A stretch of 64,000 bases of DNA from contig JARVKI010000095.1 of the NCBI GenBank assembly GCA_036674765.1, positions 98,387 through 162,386 of the forward strand. Direction: 5' to 3'. Within the stretch, counting starts at the first letter, position 1, and each line of letters starts with the position of its first letter. Of this stretch, positions 1-11,972 are shown piece by piece. The notes under the pieces were generated by a model, which made no database searches, was not told the DNA's origin, and was given only the letters and a program-made list of their open reading frames with translations. This DNA is from Seiridium cupressi. Its lineage: Eukaryota > Ascomycota > Sordariomycetes > Amphisphaeriales > Sporocadaceae. Both the position numbers and the translations under genes were made by a program.

Positions 1-932
1 CCAGCAACTTTTTTTGCGAATGAATTTTCGCTGCGAGTGGGGCTGGTGGCAGGGCGGTGAACCACTAATACTCACTTCATTGGGCTAGCGGCGTTGGGGT
101 TGTAAGGGTCGTCCGCCGCCCGCTTTCCTGTGCCACGGACCTCGACCTGCAAATGGGAGCTGCCGCCAAATCTGACCCCGTCTCATTGCAGCAGACGCTT
201 TTCTCCCCACGACTCGTGGAGGCGAATATCTGACTCTGCCCTTTACACCGTTGAGATTTTCCTGCCGTGCACATTGCTTGCTTGTCGGTGGCGCCGTATT
301 GAAGTCAGTACAACCAAATCTTGAGTTCTCCAGAGCGTCAGGCCACCTATTAGTTAGTTTGAGGCTGGGGTCAGTTGCGGGCTGGCACGGCCTCAGCACT
401 TTAACAAAGCCGCTTCCCGCCCCCCTTCGTACCTAACAAGTAACTGTGGAGCCTAGTATATTGTTCGAGCTTAGATTCATGTGTCTGATAAGCAGTTGTC
501 AATGCTCCAGCTCTTACTGTTACTTCTTTGCGGCGCCAATCACACGGCTCAATATCAATTCAATAGCAAACTGGACTGATCTTATTTGTTTATACACGTG
601 AACCTAGTATACATGTGAACCTTGTGGCCTTACATCTTCAACATTCAACATGGGCGGGAATGCATCTTGCGCAAAAGCAAAAGCATCATAAAGTCGATCG
701 ACAAGATCAGTCGTGATTATAACCATACATTCGCTGATACTATCTGTTGTAAGCGTGTGACTCGGTTCTACGAGACTAGGTACAGAATTCCAGCAACAAA
801 CCCCTTGAAAACGCCCCGAGCAAGCCTGGTTAGGTGCTCCCCTTTTCACTCCAGCCCATTGCTCCTGCTTTGTAAATCATTCCAGCCAGGCACAGCCCTT
901 CTGTACTTACAAGAGACGGCACATGCTAGCTA
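1..932. other. Intergenic, no gene recognised
   Basis: Only short overlapping frames of about 60-110 codons on both strands, none resembling a known family. The right part lies beyond the stop codon of the RSC4-like gene and should hold its 3' untranslated region. Confidence 0.5.
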
Positions 933-3415
933 TCAATGGTGCTTGAGCAAGTTGAAGTGAACGACGATCTTCTCCATCTCCATACCTAACCCATGCGGAC
1001 CTTTCTCCCCTTTTGGGAGAGCTGCTACCAGTGCAATCTCGAAGCGGTTGGTGCCATATCGCAAAGTCACGTCGAAAACGGGGAGACTGCGCTTCTCTGG
1101 GGCTGCGGGCAGAGGGTACAGACGTTGGAAGTCGTGAGTGACATTCAATCTCCATTCGCGCTGCTGCTCTTCTAGGAAGTGGGCGATGTGAGGTCGTAGC
1201 TGAAGACGGAAATAACTCGCTGGCGCATTGAAGACCAATTCCTGCTGTGTCTCCGTGGTGCTCGCGGATATTGTTATATCGAGCGGCTTGTCCAGGGCAA
1301 GACTCGGGTTCGAACTAATGACAAGCCGCGAGATCAAGGCCTCGGTTTCTTCTGTCCGGATGTGAGAAATAATAGTAAGCAGGGTATGGCAGAAGTTCAA
1401 ACTCACTAATAGGGTGCACTCGGTATTTTTGGGCCTCGAGGATTTCAGCGGTGCTCAACTTTGGAGGCGGTGGGGGAACAGGGGTGCCGTTCGAAACAGG
1501 ATGCGTCATGGGGGCGAATTGCTGTTGCGTTATCATGGCGGGTCCTGGGGGCGGTATCGACGGTGACTGTCTGGCAGTCTCTTCGGGCTTGACTGCACCG
1601 GCAACAGATGGGCTGGGTGGAGGCACCGAAGTAGACATACTCCTGGTTTTCTCCAGCTGGCTGTGGTTAATAATAGCAGCGCCACTGAACGGGTTCCGTC
1701 CTATCGGTGTTCCATTCCGAGGAGTATCTCCTTCTGCAGACTGAGCGGTTGCTGGGGCCGGCGATCCAGCCGCACTGTCCTTACCACCAGCGACGTGGAT
1801 GGTGATCTTCTTGGGATGTGCTGGCGTTTGAACATTCTGAGGGACCTTGAGTTTGATCTTGGGCTGCGGCGGCTCTTGCACATGTCGCTTCGCTTCCTTC
1901 AATAGTCCCTTGAAGTATGTCTAGGCACAGTCAGCAAAACCCGGAGTGGTTCCTGTTCTCGCCAACAGCTTACCTCAAGTTCCCGAGCTAACTCGGAGAT
2001 TTCACTGCCATCCTCGTTGTAGTGATAAGCGTTCTTCCAGAGTAGACTGGCTTGGTCCTCGAACTGCGACCAAGTCTTAAAGTCACTCACGCCGGTAGCG
2101 TCATTCCTACCATGCTGGCCGCGTACTTGCTTATGTAGAGCTTTCAGAGAAAGAGGCTCAGCGATGATCTCGTAGTAGTCTTTCAAACTGCGAGGGGGTA
2201 GGAAAGTGAAAGCCTCGAAATACTGATATTCGCCACTACGCAATGTGTTAGCGAGTGTTGAGTTTTGTTGGGGCTAGATGACGAATTCTCACCTCTCGTC
2301 CCTCTTTTGCAACACATCGGTGACGATCTTCTCCTGCGCTTGTTGGAAACTGAGGCCTTTGAACCCTTCATGTTCAACAACCTGAGCCGATGACGATCGT
2401 GACGCCTTTGGCGTCGAAACTGCAGCACCTCGTGACGGCCGACCACCTCTGCGCCCCCGCTTGACAGGTTCCAACTCAGGCTCGTCATCGGCTGCCTCGT
2501 CCTCATCAGCGTCTGCGTCCTCAGCAGTCATACCTGCATCATCCTCTTCCCCCGGTGCATCCTCGTCCTGGTCAGCACCACCTCGACCAGGACTTGGGGG
2601 CAGAGGCGTCGGGACAGCCTGGTAATTTCCAGACTTGTAGGCAGGATTGGTCTTGACCATAAGATTGCTGACTGCCTTACGAATACGTTCGGCATCGTTG
2701 AACGCTTCAGAGGTGCGCGGGTTGATCTCCTTGGCGTTTTGTACCAAACGCTTGAAATCGCTTTCCAGCGCTGACAGAGTGGCGTACTCATGATTGCGAA
2801 GCTTCTTTTCAAGCAGCTCGAGAGACAGAGGCAATCGGACTTTCTTATAGTAATCTGGGTTCGATGATTTACTCGGGAGCTTCTCAAAAATAGGAGCTAC
2901 TGCACGGCCACTGCAGCCAAGAGGGAGTAGATGTCAGTGATTGATGCACACGGGCAATATGGAGTTTTGAGAAGGCACTTACTTCTTGTCTGTAGTGGCT
3001 CTAATTGTCTCGAGCATATTCAAACCGTAGGCCGTGGTGGATCGAGAAGACTCTCCGTTGGACAAATCGCCGAATTCCTATAGACAGGTTAGCCATAGTG
3101 ACTATAATTCGGCTGGACTATAAAACGGGGGCTGCAAAAGTGGTGCGGCTCATGCGAGCTAAGGAGTATTTGATGGAAATGTCATAGGCATCGATTCAGC
3201 GTCCAGAGTGTTGCTAGTCCTTGCAATCTTCCCAATATAACTCATTGTAGACTCCGCACTCTATTGACTGCAAGCGATATGCACACGACCGAATCTTTCG
3301 CCGAGGTATCCTGAAATTGCATGGGCCTTACCTCCTCTAGTCTGCGGCGCTTCGCTGCGCGATCAGGAGTGCCGGCATCGCCATTCGCAATGCTCGACTT
3401 TCGCTTGTTGTCCAT
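933..3415 (-). CDS. RSC4: RSC4-like tandem-bromodomain chromatin-remodeling subunit
   Basis: Predicted 663-aa nuclear protein of a RSC/SWI-SNF-type remodeler; bromodomains of this family bind acetylated histone tails. Six exons fit in phase: 3332-3415, 2983-3077, 2293-2910, 1974-2235, 1407-1920 and 933-1351. The start MDNKRKSS lies before a basic stretch (AAKRRR) that could be a nuclear signal. The first bromodomain spans roughly residues 60-155 (NPDYY, then LPLSLELLEKKL). An acidic and RGRRGGRPSRG linker follows. The second lies near residues 265-350 (LKDYYEII, then NAYHYNEDGSEI). Then come a Pro-rich stretch and a C-terminal beta-rich domain ending near HFNLLKHH. Two bromodomains plus this tail match Rsc4 better than Rsc1/Rsc2, which also carry a BAH domain; none is seen here. 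Exon borders are inferred from consensus and phase. Confidence 0.85.
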
Positions 3416-4489
3416 CTCCACGTGGTCGCCACGGAAGTGCAGGCGCGTCTGTACGCAGTCGCAGTATCTGCTAGTGGAGGGAGAATCGAATACGCTGTCA
3501 ATTGCACTGCGCTGAGGGATGCGCCGGATGCGATTTCGAGGTGGTGTTGACTGCAGCTGCGGCTACGGCTGCAAGGGCGACGCGACGATTTGCACGCGGT
3601 GGGAGCTCTTTTGCGCCAGCCAATGCTGCTGGTGTGGGCAAGTGTTGAATTCCCACGGGTTTTGCTTGCTGTAGATCGGTCGCAATACGGCACCCCGTTG
3701 AGAACAATTCGTTAAGGCTTCGGAAGACTGCTACTTAGACGCAGAACGAACGGGTCAATGTCCATTACTTGGTGCACAGGCACATTGTAGTCTGCAGCAG
3801 ACAGAAGTGAGTGCGAATGGCCGACCACCTCTGTGCCTCTCTCAATCTGCTCACGCTGGCTGCAAGGGATCAGGCCAACTGATTGCCCGCTGCCCTTGCC
3901 CACCCATCAGCTGTGGCTGATGCTGGAGGCCCAAGCTCGTGCCCCCACCGCAAACCTGTGGCTGCTCGGCTGCTGCCCGGGACAGGCCTCAGAGCGGCCT
4001 AGGCGCAAATGTTTATTCCTGCACAATCAGGCGAAACAAGTTGCATCCCATCCAGCCAAAGAAGACCCGTCCGCAACGCTTCTTCAGCCAAGACAAGGCG
4101 CGCTCTTTCCTCTTGGTTGCCCAGCACTTTGCACCTTCTCTCTCTCTCTCACAAGAGCTCTTTGTTTCACCACATCGTTTCTGAAGTATTTGCATCCGCC
4201 TCGTCTCGTTTCAGGGAGACGTATTGTCTAGCAACGAGCCACGAACAGTCGTCCCCGGTCCGCCTGCCCGCCCTCGAATTATCAACCACCCCACGCGAGC
4301 AAAACCCCCCCTCCTACCATTGTTTACTTTGGCTTCGACCTCCACCACTCCGGCTTGAGACTTCTGCGCACCCACGCCGCTGTTCTCGTGCGCCACCCGG
4401 TTATTCGCGAAGCCTCTTTGCAACCTTCGTGTCGTGCTCCCCGGCGCTGCACCACACAAGCGGGATTAGCCCCGGAACCAAGAGGCAAG
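3416..4489. other. Divergent intergenic region between RSC4-like and cks1
   Basis: Shared upstream region of two divergently transcribed genes. It contains a CT-rich tract near 4134-4155 and a pyrimidine- and C-rich leader up to the cks1 start. Open frames here, such as 4009-4512 on the plus strand, have no recognisable family and overlap the leader. Confidence 0.5.
4134..4155 (+). promoter_or_regulatory. CT-repeat tract upstream of cks1
   Basis: A run of CT dinucleotides followed by CACAAG, about 340 bases before the cks1 start codon. Pyrimidine tracts are common near transcription starts of filamentous-fungal housekeeping genes. Assignment to the cks1 promoter or leader is inference from position. 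Confidence 0.3.
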
Positions 4490-5005
4490 ATGCCGAACTC
4501 GATGAATATTGACATGAGCCGTCGCAACAAGACCCCGCGGGCGCTCTCCGACAATGAGCGCGCTCGCTTGGAAGAGTTTATTGACAGCATTCACTACTCT
4601 GCTCGGTAAGTTTATTGACTGGGAACTTGATTCCTACCGGCCTCTGACATGGCTTCGAGATATTCGGACAGCGAGTACGAGTACAGACATGTGCAGCTCC
4701 CCAAGGCAATGCTCAAGGCGATTCCCAAGGACTACCATGATGCGACGCATGGTACACTGAAGTTGCTGTGGGAGGATGAGTGGCGCGCCATTGGCATCAC
4801 ACAGGTTAGACACCACCCGTCCGTGATATTCGAATAGCGGATGCTGACCACCATATCATCAGAGCTTGGGCTGGGAACACTATGAAGTTCATGAACCTGA
4901 GCCGCATATTTTGCTGTTCAAGTAAGTTACCAGAATCCGCCGCTTGGCAGATGGGATCCTGACTCTTCTTCAAGGCGACCACTCAACTACCAGCCCCCTC
5001 AGTGA
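4490..5005 (+). CDS. CKS1: Cyclin-dependent kinase regulatory subunit Cks1/Suc1
   Basis: 116-aa protein of the Cks1/Suc1 family, which docks on the mitotic cyclin-dependent kinase and recognises phosphorylated substrates in cell-cycle control. Four exons join in phase: 4490-4605, 4660-4804, 4863-4921 and 4975-5005. Family hallmarks are IHYSARYSD at the first junction, [10 protein letters not shown], the [10 protein letters not shown] segment (normally WR.LGI), [20 protein letters not shown], and the last exon with RPLNYQPPQ. The length suits the family, with an N-terminal extension that is common in fungi. A second methionine at codon 5 is an alternative start. The CTGAC branch sequence sits just before the exon 2 acceptor. 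Assignment is secure; only the start is uncertain. Confidence 0.95.
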
Positions 5006-6734
5006 TCTAGGTCTCGATCGACGCAAACTCGTTGACTTGGCCCGCTCCCCAGGCCCTCCCACCGCTCCGACCGCGACTTCTGCATAGCGACTTGCATTTT
5101 GTACGAGTATAATGCTTCGAGATGATTTACGGCTGTTTCCTCACAGTGCGCGTTCTTCGGCATCATTTTCAGCTTCCAGCTTGCATCTCATACGGTCTGA
5201 AAAAGGAGCTGTAATCTAGCTACTGGTCATAGTCCTAGGACGTCGATCCCTTTGCCTTTGACGAGGCTGAGGTTGGTCAACGCAATTCATGACTATAGAG
5301 GAACCTAGCAATGGTAGATGACGACTGGTTCTATGGAGCATGTAGATGGGAGATCCTCAAACGGCGTTGTCGGAGGCGGCATTGGAGGAACCACTGTTGC
5401 CGTGACTTGCACTCAGGATACTATACCTAACGACAGCGAATTGGAGGGGTTAATGACGGCCCCACTCTCATGTCCCTTCATCAACCATTCTCGATATCTG
5501 ACGCAGGATTCTTGCGGTACGACTTGACTCCTGGGCGCTGAATCCATAGGGAAATAATAAAGAAAATACGGTACCCGGAAAGATATTCGCTCGTGAGACG
5601 TTTTCACGCAAAGATCGCTTGGCAATTGGCTCCAGATTGGCTCATGAATTCTAATGCCCCTAGCAGTCCAGGTAATTAAGACCGGAACGGGGTACGTACT
5701 TGAGGCTCTGGTGCGGCTTGTCCGATGCAACTATGCTTAAATTTTTTCCATCTCTTCCTTCTTCCAATCAAAGCTGGGTCAATGAAGGGGGGGGGGGGCT
5801 AGTTTTCTTATTCTTCCGCCTTCATCTCGTAACCAGCGATAGGAGCCCGCCACGATCCTGAACTTTGAGAAGCACGTGCAGTTGCAAGCCACCACTTTAT
5901 ATGACGTACGATGAATCTTCTCGACAAGATCTATTTTGAGCAGATTTGCGAACCAGAGGCGACCGACTGACATCAATGGGACGTTTTGTAGATTACTCAT
6001 TCTGGCCACCTTGCAACAAACGACCACAGTATGCTGCCAGGTCAGCGAGCTGGGTTCGCCTTCCTGCCTTAAGCGGAAAGATCGGACCATGGATCGAACC
6101 ATGTCACCCAATGAGGCCCTGCGCCGGACCCCGGACAATGCAATCCTTCTTTGTAAGCTGCGGCACTGTACAAAGAGAACACGTTGAGAGTCAACATATT
6201 TCTCCATCCACTATAATCCCTCCCGAGACATCTGGACGCATCCCCAGATCGACCCTTTTGTGCTCATCGCCGCCCTGTGCATTTGCGTGCATTTAACCGT
6301 GCCCAGCCGTTGACTGCCTTATTAATAAACGTCGGCTTCGCTTCCCGCCTTACAGACCTAAGCCAGCTCTTTGCTTTACCTATTCTATCTACTCGGTAGC
6401 TTTGACCCTCCACTACGACAACCCCCGGATCCTTTAACTCAAGTCGGAACTCGTTTCACCTGCCGTCACATCCCCGTCTGTGACCCAAGCCGGCAGGGTT
6501 CTCAATTAATTGAGGACACACTTCCCATTGCTGCGCACTCAGCCGGCATCCTCGCGGATCCCACCCAATCCTGCGAAGATTATAAGACCGGTGATCAACC
6601 ATCCTGGTTGCGCTTGCGATGCGACCCGTCGCAAAGCTCTTTTACTTGACCTTGTTCTCGCTTTGGAACGGTCCTGCACAATGCAAGAGCGATACTTCAA
6701 GGTCTCATGACGATGACTGCTCGGTACGGCCACC
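5006..6734. other. Intergenic region between cks1 and ero1
   Basis: No family recognised in any frame. It includes a 12-base G run at 5787-5798 and, towards the right, a C-rich stretch likely to be the ero1 promoter and leader. Confidence 0.5.
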
Positions 6735-8714
6735 ATGAACCCCCTTGCAGTACTATTTTCTATCCTGCTCGGCCGTGTCTTTGTGGCCGCCGTAGAAACA
6801 CAACTCTCTTCTTCTGCTTTTTCGTCTCCTCACCCAGACTGTCCTCCCAAGAGATCTAACTTTTATCCCGGTCAGATAACGCCGGGCAGCATTATCAGTG
6901 ATGCTTGCGTAACCTACTCCAACCTCGAAGACCTCAATGCCCGAGTCAAACCCGCCATCGACGACCTCACTCGAAACACGGATTTCTTCTCCCACTACCG
7001 CCTCAATCTCTTCAGCAAGACATGTCCGTTCTGGAATGACGAAAATGGCATGTGTGGCAATTCGGCGTGCGCCGTCGACACGATCGACGATGAGAAGGAC
7101 GTGCCTTTGGTCTGGCGTGCCGAAGAGCTGAGCAAGCTCCAGGGGCCCAAGGCAGAGCACCCGGCAAAAAATATCCAGGAAGAGCGGCCCCAGCGGCCCC
7201 TTCAGGGATCTCTAGGCGAGGACGTCGGCGAGAGCTGTGTTGTTGAATACGATGATGAATGTGACGAACGTGACTACTGTGTCCCGGAAGACGAGAGCGC
7301 AAGCGCCAAGGGCGTCTACGTTTCTCTGGTACAAAATCCTGAGCGCTTCACCGGCTATGGCGGCGAGAGCTCAAAGATGGTTTGGGATGCCATCTACAGG
7401 GAGAATTGCTTCAAGAAGTCTTCGTTTCCCAAGTCAGCTGGGCTCGGCGTCTCGACAGCTGGAATGGGACTCGCAGAGCAAGATTTCAGGGCGGTATTGC
7501 AAAATGTCGGTCGCCAGCAAGCGCTTGCTCAGAACGGACAAGACGACTCGAACCCATCAGCGCCCGGCCTCGAATACGAAGATGAATGTCTAGAAAAACG
7601 CGTGTTTTTCCGCGTCGTCTCAGGCATGCATGCAAGCATCAGCGCTCACATCTGTTGGGACTTCTTCAACCAGACAACGGGCGAGTGGCAGCGGAACCTA
7701 CAATGCTACGTCGACCGGCTCCACAGCCATCCGGAGCGGATCTCGAACCTATACTTCAACTATGCTATGGTAACTCGTGCCATCAGCAAGATCGGATCGC
7801 ATTTGGAGGGTTACACATTTTGCACAGGAGATAACGATCAAGATCGTGCTACGAAAGCAAAAGTCAGCGCCGTCTTACAAGCTGCGCTCAAACAACCAGA
7901 GATCTTTGACGAGAGTCTCATGTTCAAGAACGGAGAGGGGCCCAGTTTGAAACACGAGTTCAAGGACAACTTCCGCAATATTAGCCGGATCATGGATTGT
8001 ACATCTTGTGACAAATGCCGCTTGTGGGGTAAGCTTCAGGTAGCCGGCTATGGCGCTGCTTTGAAGGTCCTTTTCGAGTTCGACAACGACAGTGGAGAGA
8101 TCCCTGTCCTCTCAAGGACGGAACTCGTTGCGCTCTTCAACTTATATAGCCGCCTGAGTAGTTCTTTGCACGCCATCACGGAGTTTCGAGATATGCTAGA
8201 GACCACTTCTATTGCTGAGGAATCATCCACGGAGCAGAAACGACAGGCTATCCCGGACCGTGCCAAGAAGCCTCACGCTGTCAGCGCCAATCTGAGCAAG
8301 TCGAAGCAAGAGCCTGAAGCAGTGACTGAGGCAGCAACGGAGGACGAGTGGGCTGGTTATAATCCTTCGCAATCCCAACAAAAGGAAAGCGAAGAGTCAT
8401 CAATTGCCCGTGGTGCCTTGAAAGAATTCTGGACGGTATTTGCCGTCTTCAAATACGTCATGGGCAGCTTCTTCTACCTGCCCAAATTCTGGTAAGGTCA
8501 TCCTACTGCAGTGGCCCAAATTCGTCGATCATAATTGCTAACTCACGACAGCTGGTACGTATTCTTGTACGAGGCCGATCGAGCATACCGGGCGTATATT
8601 GGATTGTACGTACCACCTCGCGAGCCGTACTTTACTTGGCCGGATCTTGGGGATATCCTGGGTGGCCAGGCAAATCAGCCTTATGCCCCAGGTCAACCAC
8701 GCGACGAGCTCTGA
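6735..8714 (+). CDS. ERO1: ER oxidoreductin Ero1 (thiol oxidase)
   Basis: 639-aa FAD-dependent oxidase that re-oxidises protein disulfide isomerase in the ER lumen and so drives disulfide formation. Two exons: 6735-8491 and 8552-8714 (phase-2 junction completes a Cys codon). A hydrophobic N-terminal segment (MNPLAVLFSILLG) acts as signal sequence. The shuttle cysteine pair is seen in MCGNSACAV near residue 110, and the active-site cluster IMDCTSCDKCRLWGK near residue 420, with the FAD-binding region between (FNYAMVTRAI). Yeast Ero1 is membrane-associated through its tail. Here the short second exon ends in GQPRDEL, a plausible HDEL-like retrieval signal. Acidic Asp/Glu-rich inserts near residues 165-190 are not core. 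Induction by the unfolded-protein response is known for the family; no element was identified here. Confidence 0.95.
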
Positions 8715-9256
8715 TTCAGAAGCTCCCTAAGAAGAAAGTGTCGAAGATTTCCTTTTTCGAGTCCTATGATATCCAGCCATAGAATCTGGCATTGCATGCA
8801 TATGCCCCTGATCTGGGAGATCCGGGCTTTTGGAGTTTATTCGGATTGAGCATCCATGGTCAAAAGACAAACCAGGTAGAAGCATTGTATTATTTATAAC
8901 GTTGCTCGGCGTTTCTCTGGGCAGGCTACTATATGAATATCTTTGAACTCGTGGACCGCTCGTGAAATCTTCAAAATGTTGAGAGATATTATGCTGTGTA
9001 GTCCAAGCTAGCATCGTAGGCATTGCCCACGCAATGTGATTTCAATCCAGCTTGGTCATAGAAGCTCTCACAGGGAGCGAATCAACAACTATTGCTCCTG
9101 TCAAACAACATTGTCTAGGGTATACACTGTATGCTCTTGATCCATGTTATTCGGGTAGGTGGTTTTAGCCTTCACGGCTTTTGTTTTGATTCTTCCACCT
9201 TCGTACCGATGTTGATGTAGCTCGCTAATTGTTGATCACAACTCGAGCAACCCCTT
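8715..9256. other. Convergent 3' intergenic region (ero1 / usb1)
   Basis: AT-richer spacer between two convergent genes; probably both 3' untranslated regions. No coding signal seen. Confidence 0.5.
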
Positions 9257-10288
9257 TCACTCAGGAGTACTTCCAATCTTCCTAGCTGCAGTTGCCGATA
9301 ACGGCAGATGCGTCACTATATTTCCGATTTTGGCTTTGATCCCGTCGACCTTGATCCTAATCCCCTTCACTCCATTTACATGCTCTCTCATCTCGAACAC
9401 TTGCTTCGTCGCCTGCCTTAACTCTTCAGTAGGCTCAGCAAATGACCATACTAGGGAGACATGGAACGCGTTCTCTGCATTAGCGACTGCCAACTCATGC
9501 CCGCCTTCCCGGTCCATTACTCCCGAATCAAAGGCATACAACTCTGGTTGCTCGAACGCTTTACAGAGTGTGTTGCAGTGACGGAGAAGTGCACTGAGTT
9601 CTGGATTCTTCTCTCCTGGCTTTCCTACAGCTACACTCTTGGGGCTTGAGACCGGAACAGCGGGCGAAAACAATGGTGGCGCAGAAGAAACCACCCGCAA
9701 AACCAGGAAACTCCGTGAGCTTTCATAGGTGCGATGCCACTCCAGCGCGGTGGGTGTTAGCTCAAACTCTCCAACACCACATTTCGAGACCGCATCCCGG
9801 AGGCGGTCCAGGAACTCGCCCTTCTGCCCGGTTGTCAAAGACAGCGGCCGCGAGAGAGAGATATGTAAAGGTAGCGGCGCGCCAAGGTCCGAGGTCAGGA
9901 AATCCCGGATCGCGATGCCTGTTGTTGACGGTCCTGTGCCATCGCTATTGCTCGGAGAAGCAAGCCGTTCAGAGAGGGTGGACAGTATAGAACCCAGAAG
10001 GTCGTGTTCGGACCCCTTTGGATGCCACTCTATGTACAGGTGGCTGGGCCAGTTGCCCGGTTTGTGTGGGATCTGCCGTTTGCGGCCTTGGTGCAGCGAC
10101 GGGTCGTCTGTGTTGCTGAGGCGCACGGTGGAGGCGTAGAGGTCGTGGAATCCGGGGGGAAGCGGTGGTAAACCAGATGACTGGGGGGTGGATAGCTTTT
10201 GTTTCTTAGATGCTGGGCCGGGGTCGGTAGAATCGTCCCGGTCCGACTCAGAGGCATCGGAGTTGCTGTCATAATCTACTAACGCCAT
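9257..10288 (-). CDS. USB1: U6 snRNA phosphodiesterase Usb1/Mpn1
   Basis: 343-aa nuclear exonuclease of the 2H phosphoesterase superfamily. It trims the 3' oligo(U) tail of U6 snRNA and leaves a protected end, which stabilises spliceosomal U6. The two catalytic HxS tetrapeptides are visible: HISLS near residue 140 and HVSLVWS near residue 275, about the usual spacing. WPSHLYIEW and LEWHRTYESSRSFLVLR are further family blocks. The N-terminus is a low-complexity Asp/Ser stretch with KKQK. I start at MALVDYDSNSD because fungal homologues commonly begin this way; the frame is open 14 codons further to an ATG at 10330. Single exon. Confidence 0.93.
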   Translation of the reverse strand: MALVDYDSNSDASESDRDDSTDPGPASKKQKLSTPQSSGLPPLPPGFHDLYASTVRLSNTDDPSLHQGRKRQIPHKPGNWPSHLYIEWHPKGSEHDLLGSILSTLSERLASPSNSDGTGPSTTGIAIRDFLTSDLGAPLPLHISLSRPLSLTTGQKGEFLDRLRDAVSKCGVGEFELTPTALEWHRTYESSRSFLVLRVVSSAPPLFSPAVPVSSPKSVAVGKPGEKNPELSALLRHCNTLCKAFEQPELYAFDSGVMDREGGHELAVANAENAFHVSLVWSFAEPTEELRQATKQVFEMREHVNGVKGIRIKVDGIKAKIGNIVTHLPLSATAARKIGSTPE

Positions 10289-11972
10289 GCTCTCGCTTCG
10301 CCGGGTTGAATCCCCACGGGGTTCGTACACGGAACAGGATCCACTCGGCCTCAGGGACCGAGAGCTCGGGATGTGCTTGGCAAATGCTCCCGAGTAGGCA
10401 TTAAAAGTTGAGGGTCATGGGGCAATCATCGGAAAGCTTGCATGAGATGCTCTAGGTTGTCCTTGTATCGGACCCACCAGAGGGTGTAGGGCTGAAACCG
10501 TGGGGAAGTGATGGCAATATAGGCAAAAACATAGCATAATTACTAACCTTGCGAGTGAGTCGAAGCCTAGTTTCAATACAAGTCTGAACGAGGCACGCGA
10601 GTTTGTTGCAAAAGCAAGTCTAGCGGCTGTGGCTTGCATATTCCATTCAACAGCCGCCTGTGCTACTTGCGCTTAGTGTCCACAAGCGGTCATAAAACAA
10701 GGGAGTCCGCCAACAAGCCTATCATGTCTGCAGATAACACCTCGGGCTAAACTATTAGGCGAATATAATGAAACGATGCAAGACTCATTCTCACTCGGCC
10801 CGAGGGTTTAGTCCCCAAGACATATCTCAATAGATACTATATAAATTATAGGTGCCCTAGAGTGATGCCTTTGACAATAGATTGATAGCTCGTCTCTAGG
10901 ATAGCATGCTGGTTCATGAAAAGGTCTCTTATATCCATCCTTCTTTCTTCACTCTGTCCTCTCGGGGCAGAGGATCACGACGTGCTGCCCAGCTTGTTTG
11001 TGGGACTCGGAGATGGAGTTTCGGTAGTGGGCTGGACTATGAAAGTCTCTGCTTTATCAGCAGCGCGGCAGTACGCCCTGTTGAGGCCTAACATTCCGGC
11101 TCCTCCTGGTTACATGGCTCGAGGCCGACGGTTCTGTTTGTACCCGACACTTTATGCATTTGTCGACCACGGATTTGACCTGTATACTCCGCTTCCGATC
11201 AGGACAATATTGATACCCCATCTCTCGTATCGACCGCTGCACTGCATCGCCCTGGTCGGAATCGTAATTGTCTTGCACAGGGTGGGTTCCGGAGTATCCT
11301 GCGTTCGCGGCCGGGCATGGCCGTCGTCGGCGCATTGCATCACTCCATTTGGGTGTCGTCTCCAGTGGGCCGTTTACTATTAGAACGTGTTCTCGACCCT
11401 AATTTCATGTAGCGTCGGGCTTTAGTATACGTGCTACAGAGGAATCGTCCCTGCCAAGCCCTGTCTATCCGGCAATTTTCAGACGAACAGGGGATGGTGT
11501 CGGCTTTCAGGTCTGTCAGGGTCGCACGCGTGCGTCACCGGGACCCCACCACGCATTACATCATACCACCCAGACGCTGCTCAGCCGGTGCTGGGGTTGC
11601 AAGTCGCTCACCGGAAGACCGGCCAGAAGCTGACGAAGACTGTATGCATCATAGCCACAGGATACGATCAGCGGTTCCTTGAGCGAGGTGGAATCTTGGC
11701 AGACGATCAGCTAGGCACTTTCATACATATTCAAAGGCTAACCCAGCTAGCCGACGCCTCCTCGAGCTACGCACCACCCCATCTACACTTACTCAAGCTG
11801 AGACCTGCGTACGACCGTTTCAAGTGTCATTGATGCGCTATACCCTTGTGCAGGCGATACTGTAAATCTGTGCAAGACTTCAGACGACTCTAAAATCACT
11901 TCACAATTTCTCCCCTTTTACTGAGGGCGCACGATCTCAGATACACTCACACACAACGATAAGCAATCGCTT
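10289..11972. other. Intergenic region between usb1 and the Pal1-family gene
   Basis: Holds several 60-155 codon frames on both strands, including 10916-11383 (+), 11057-11335 (-) and 11588-11833 (+). None shows a recognisable domain, and they overlap each other in opposite directions. Either eroded sequence or chance frames. Confidence 0.45.

Noticed and set aside
10916..11383. 155-codon frame as a real gene
   Set aside because: No domain or supporting splice structure, and strong overlap with opposite frames; listed only as intergenic content.
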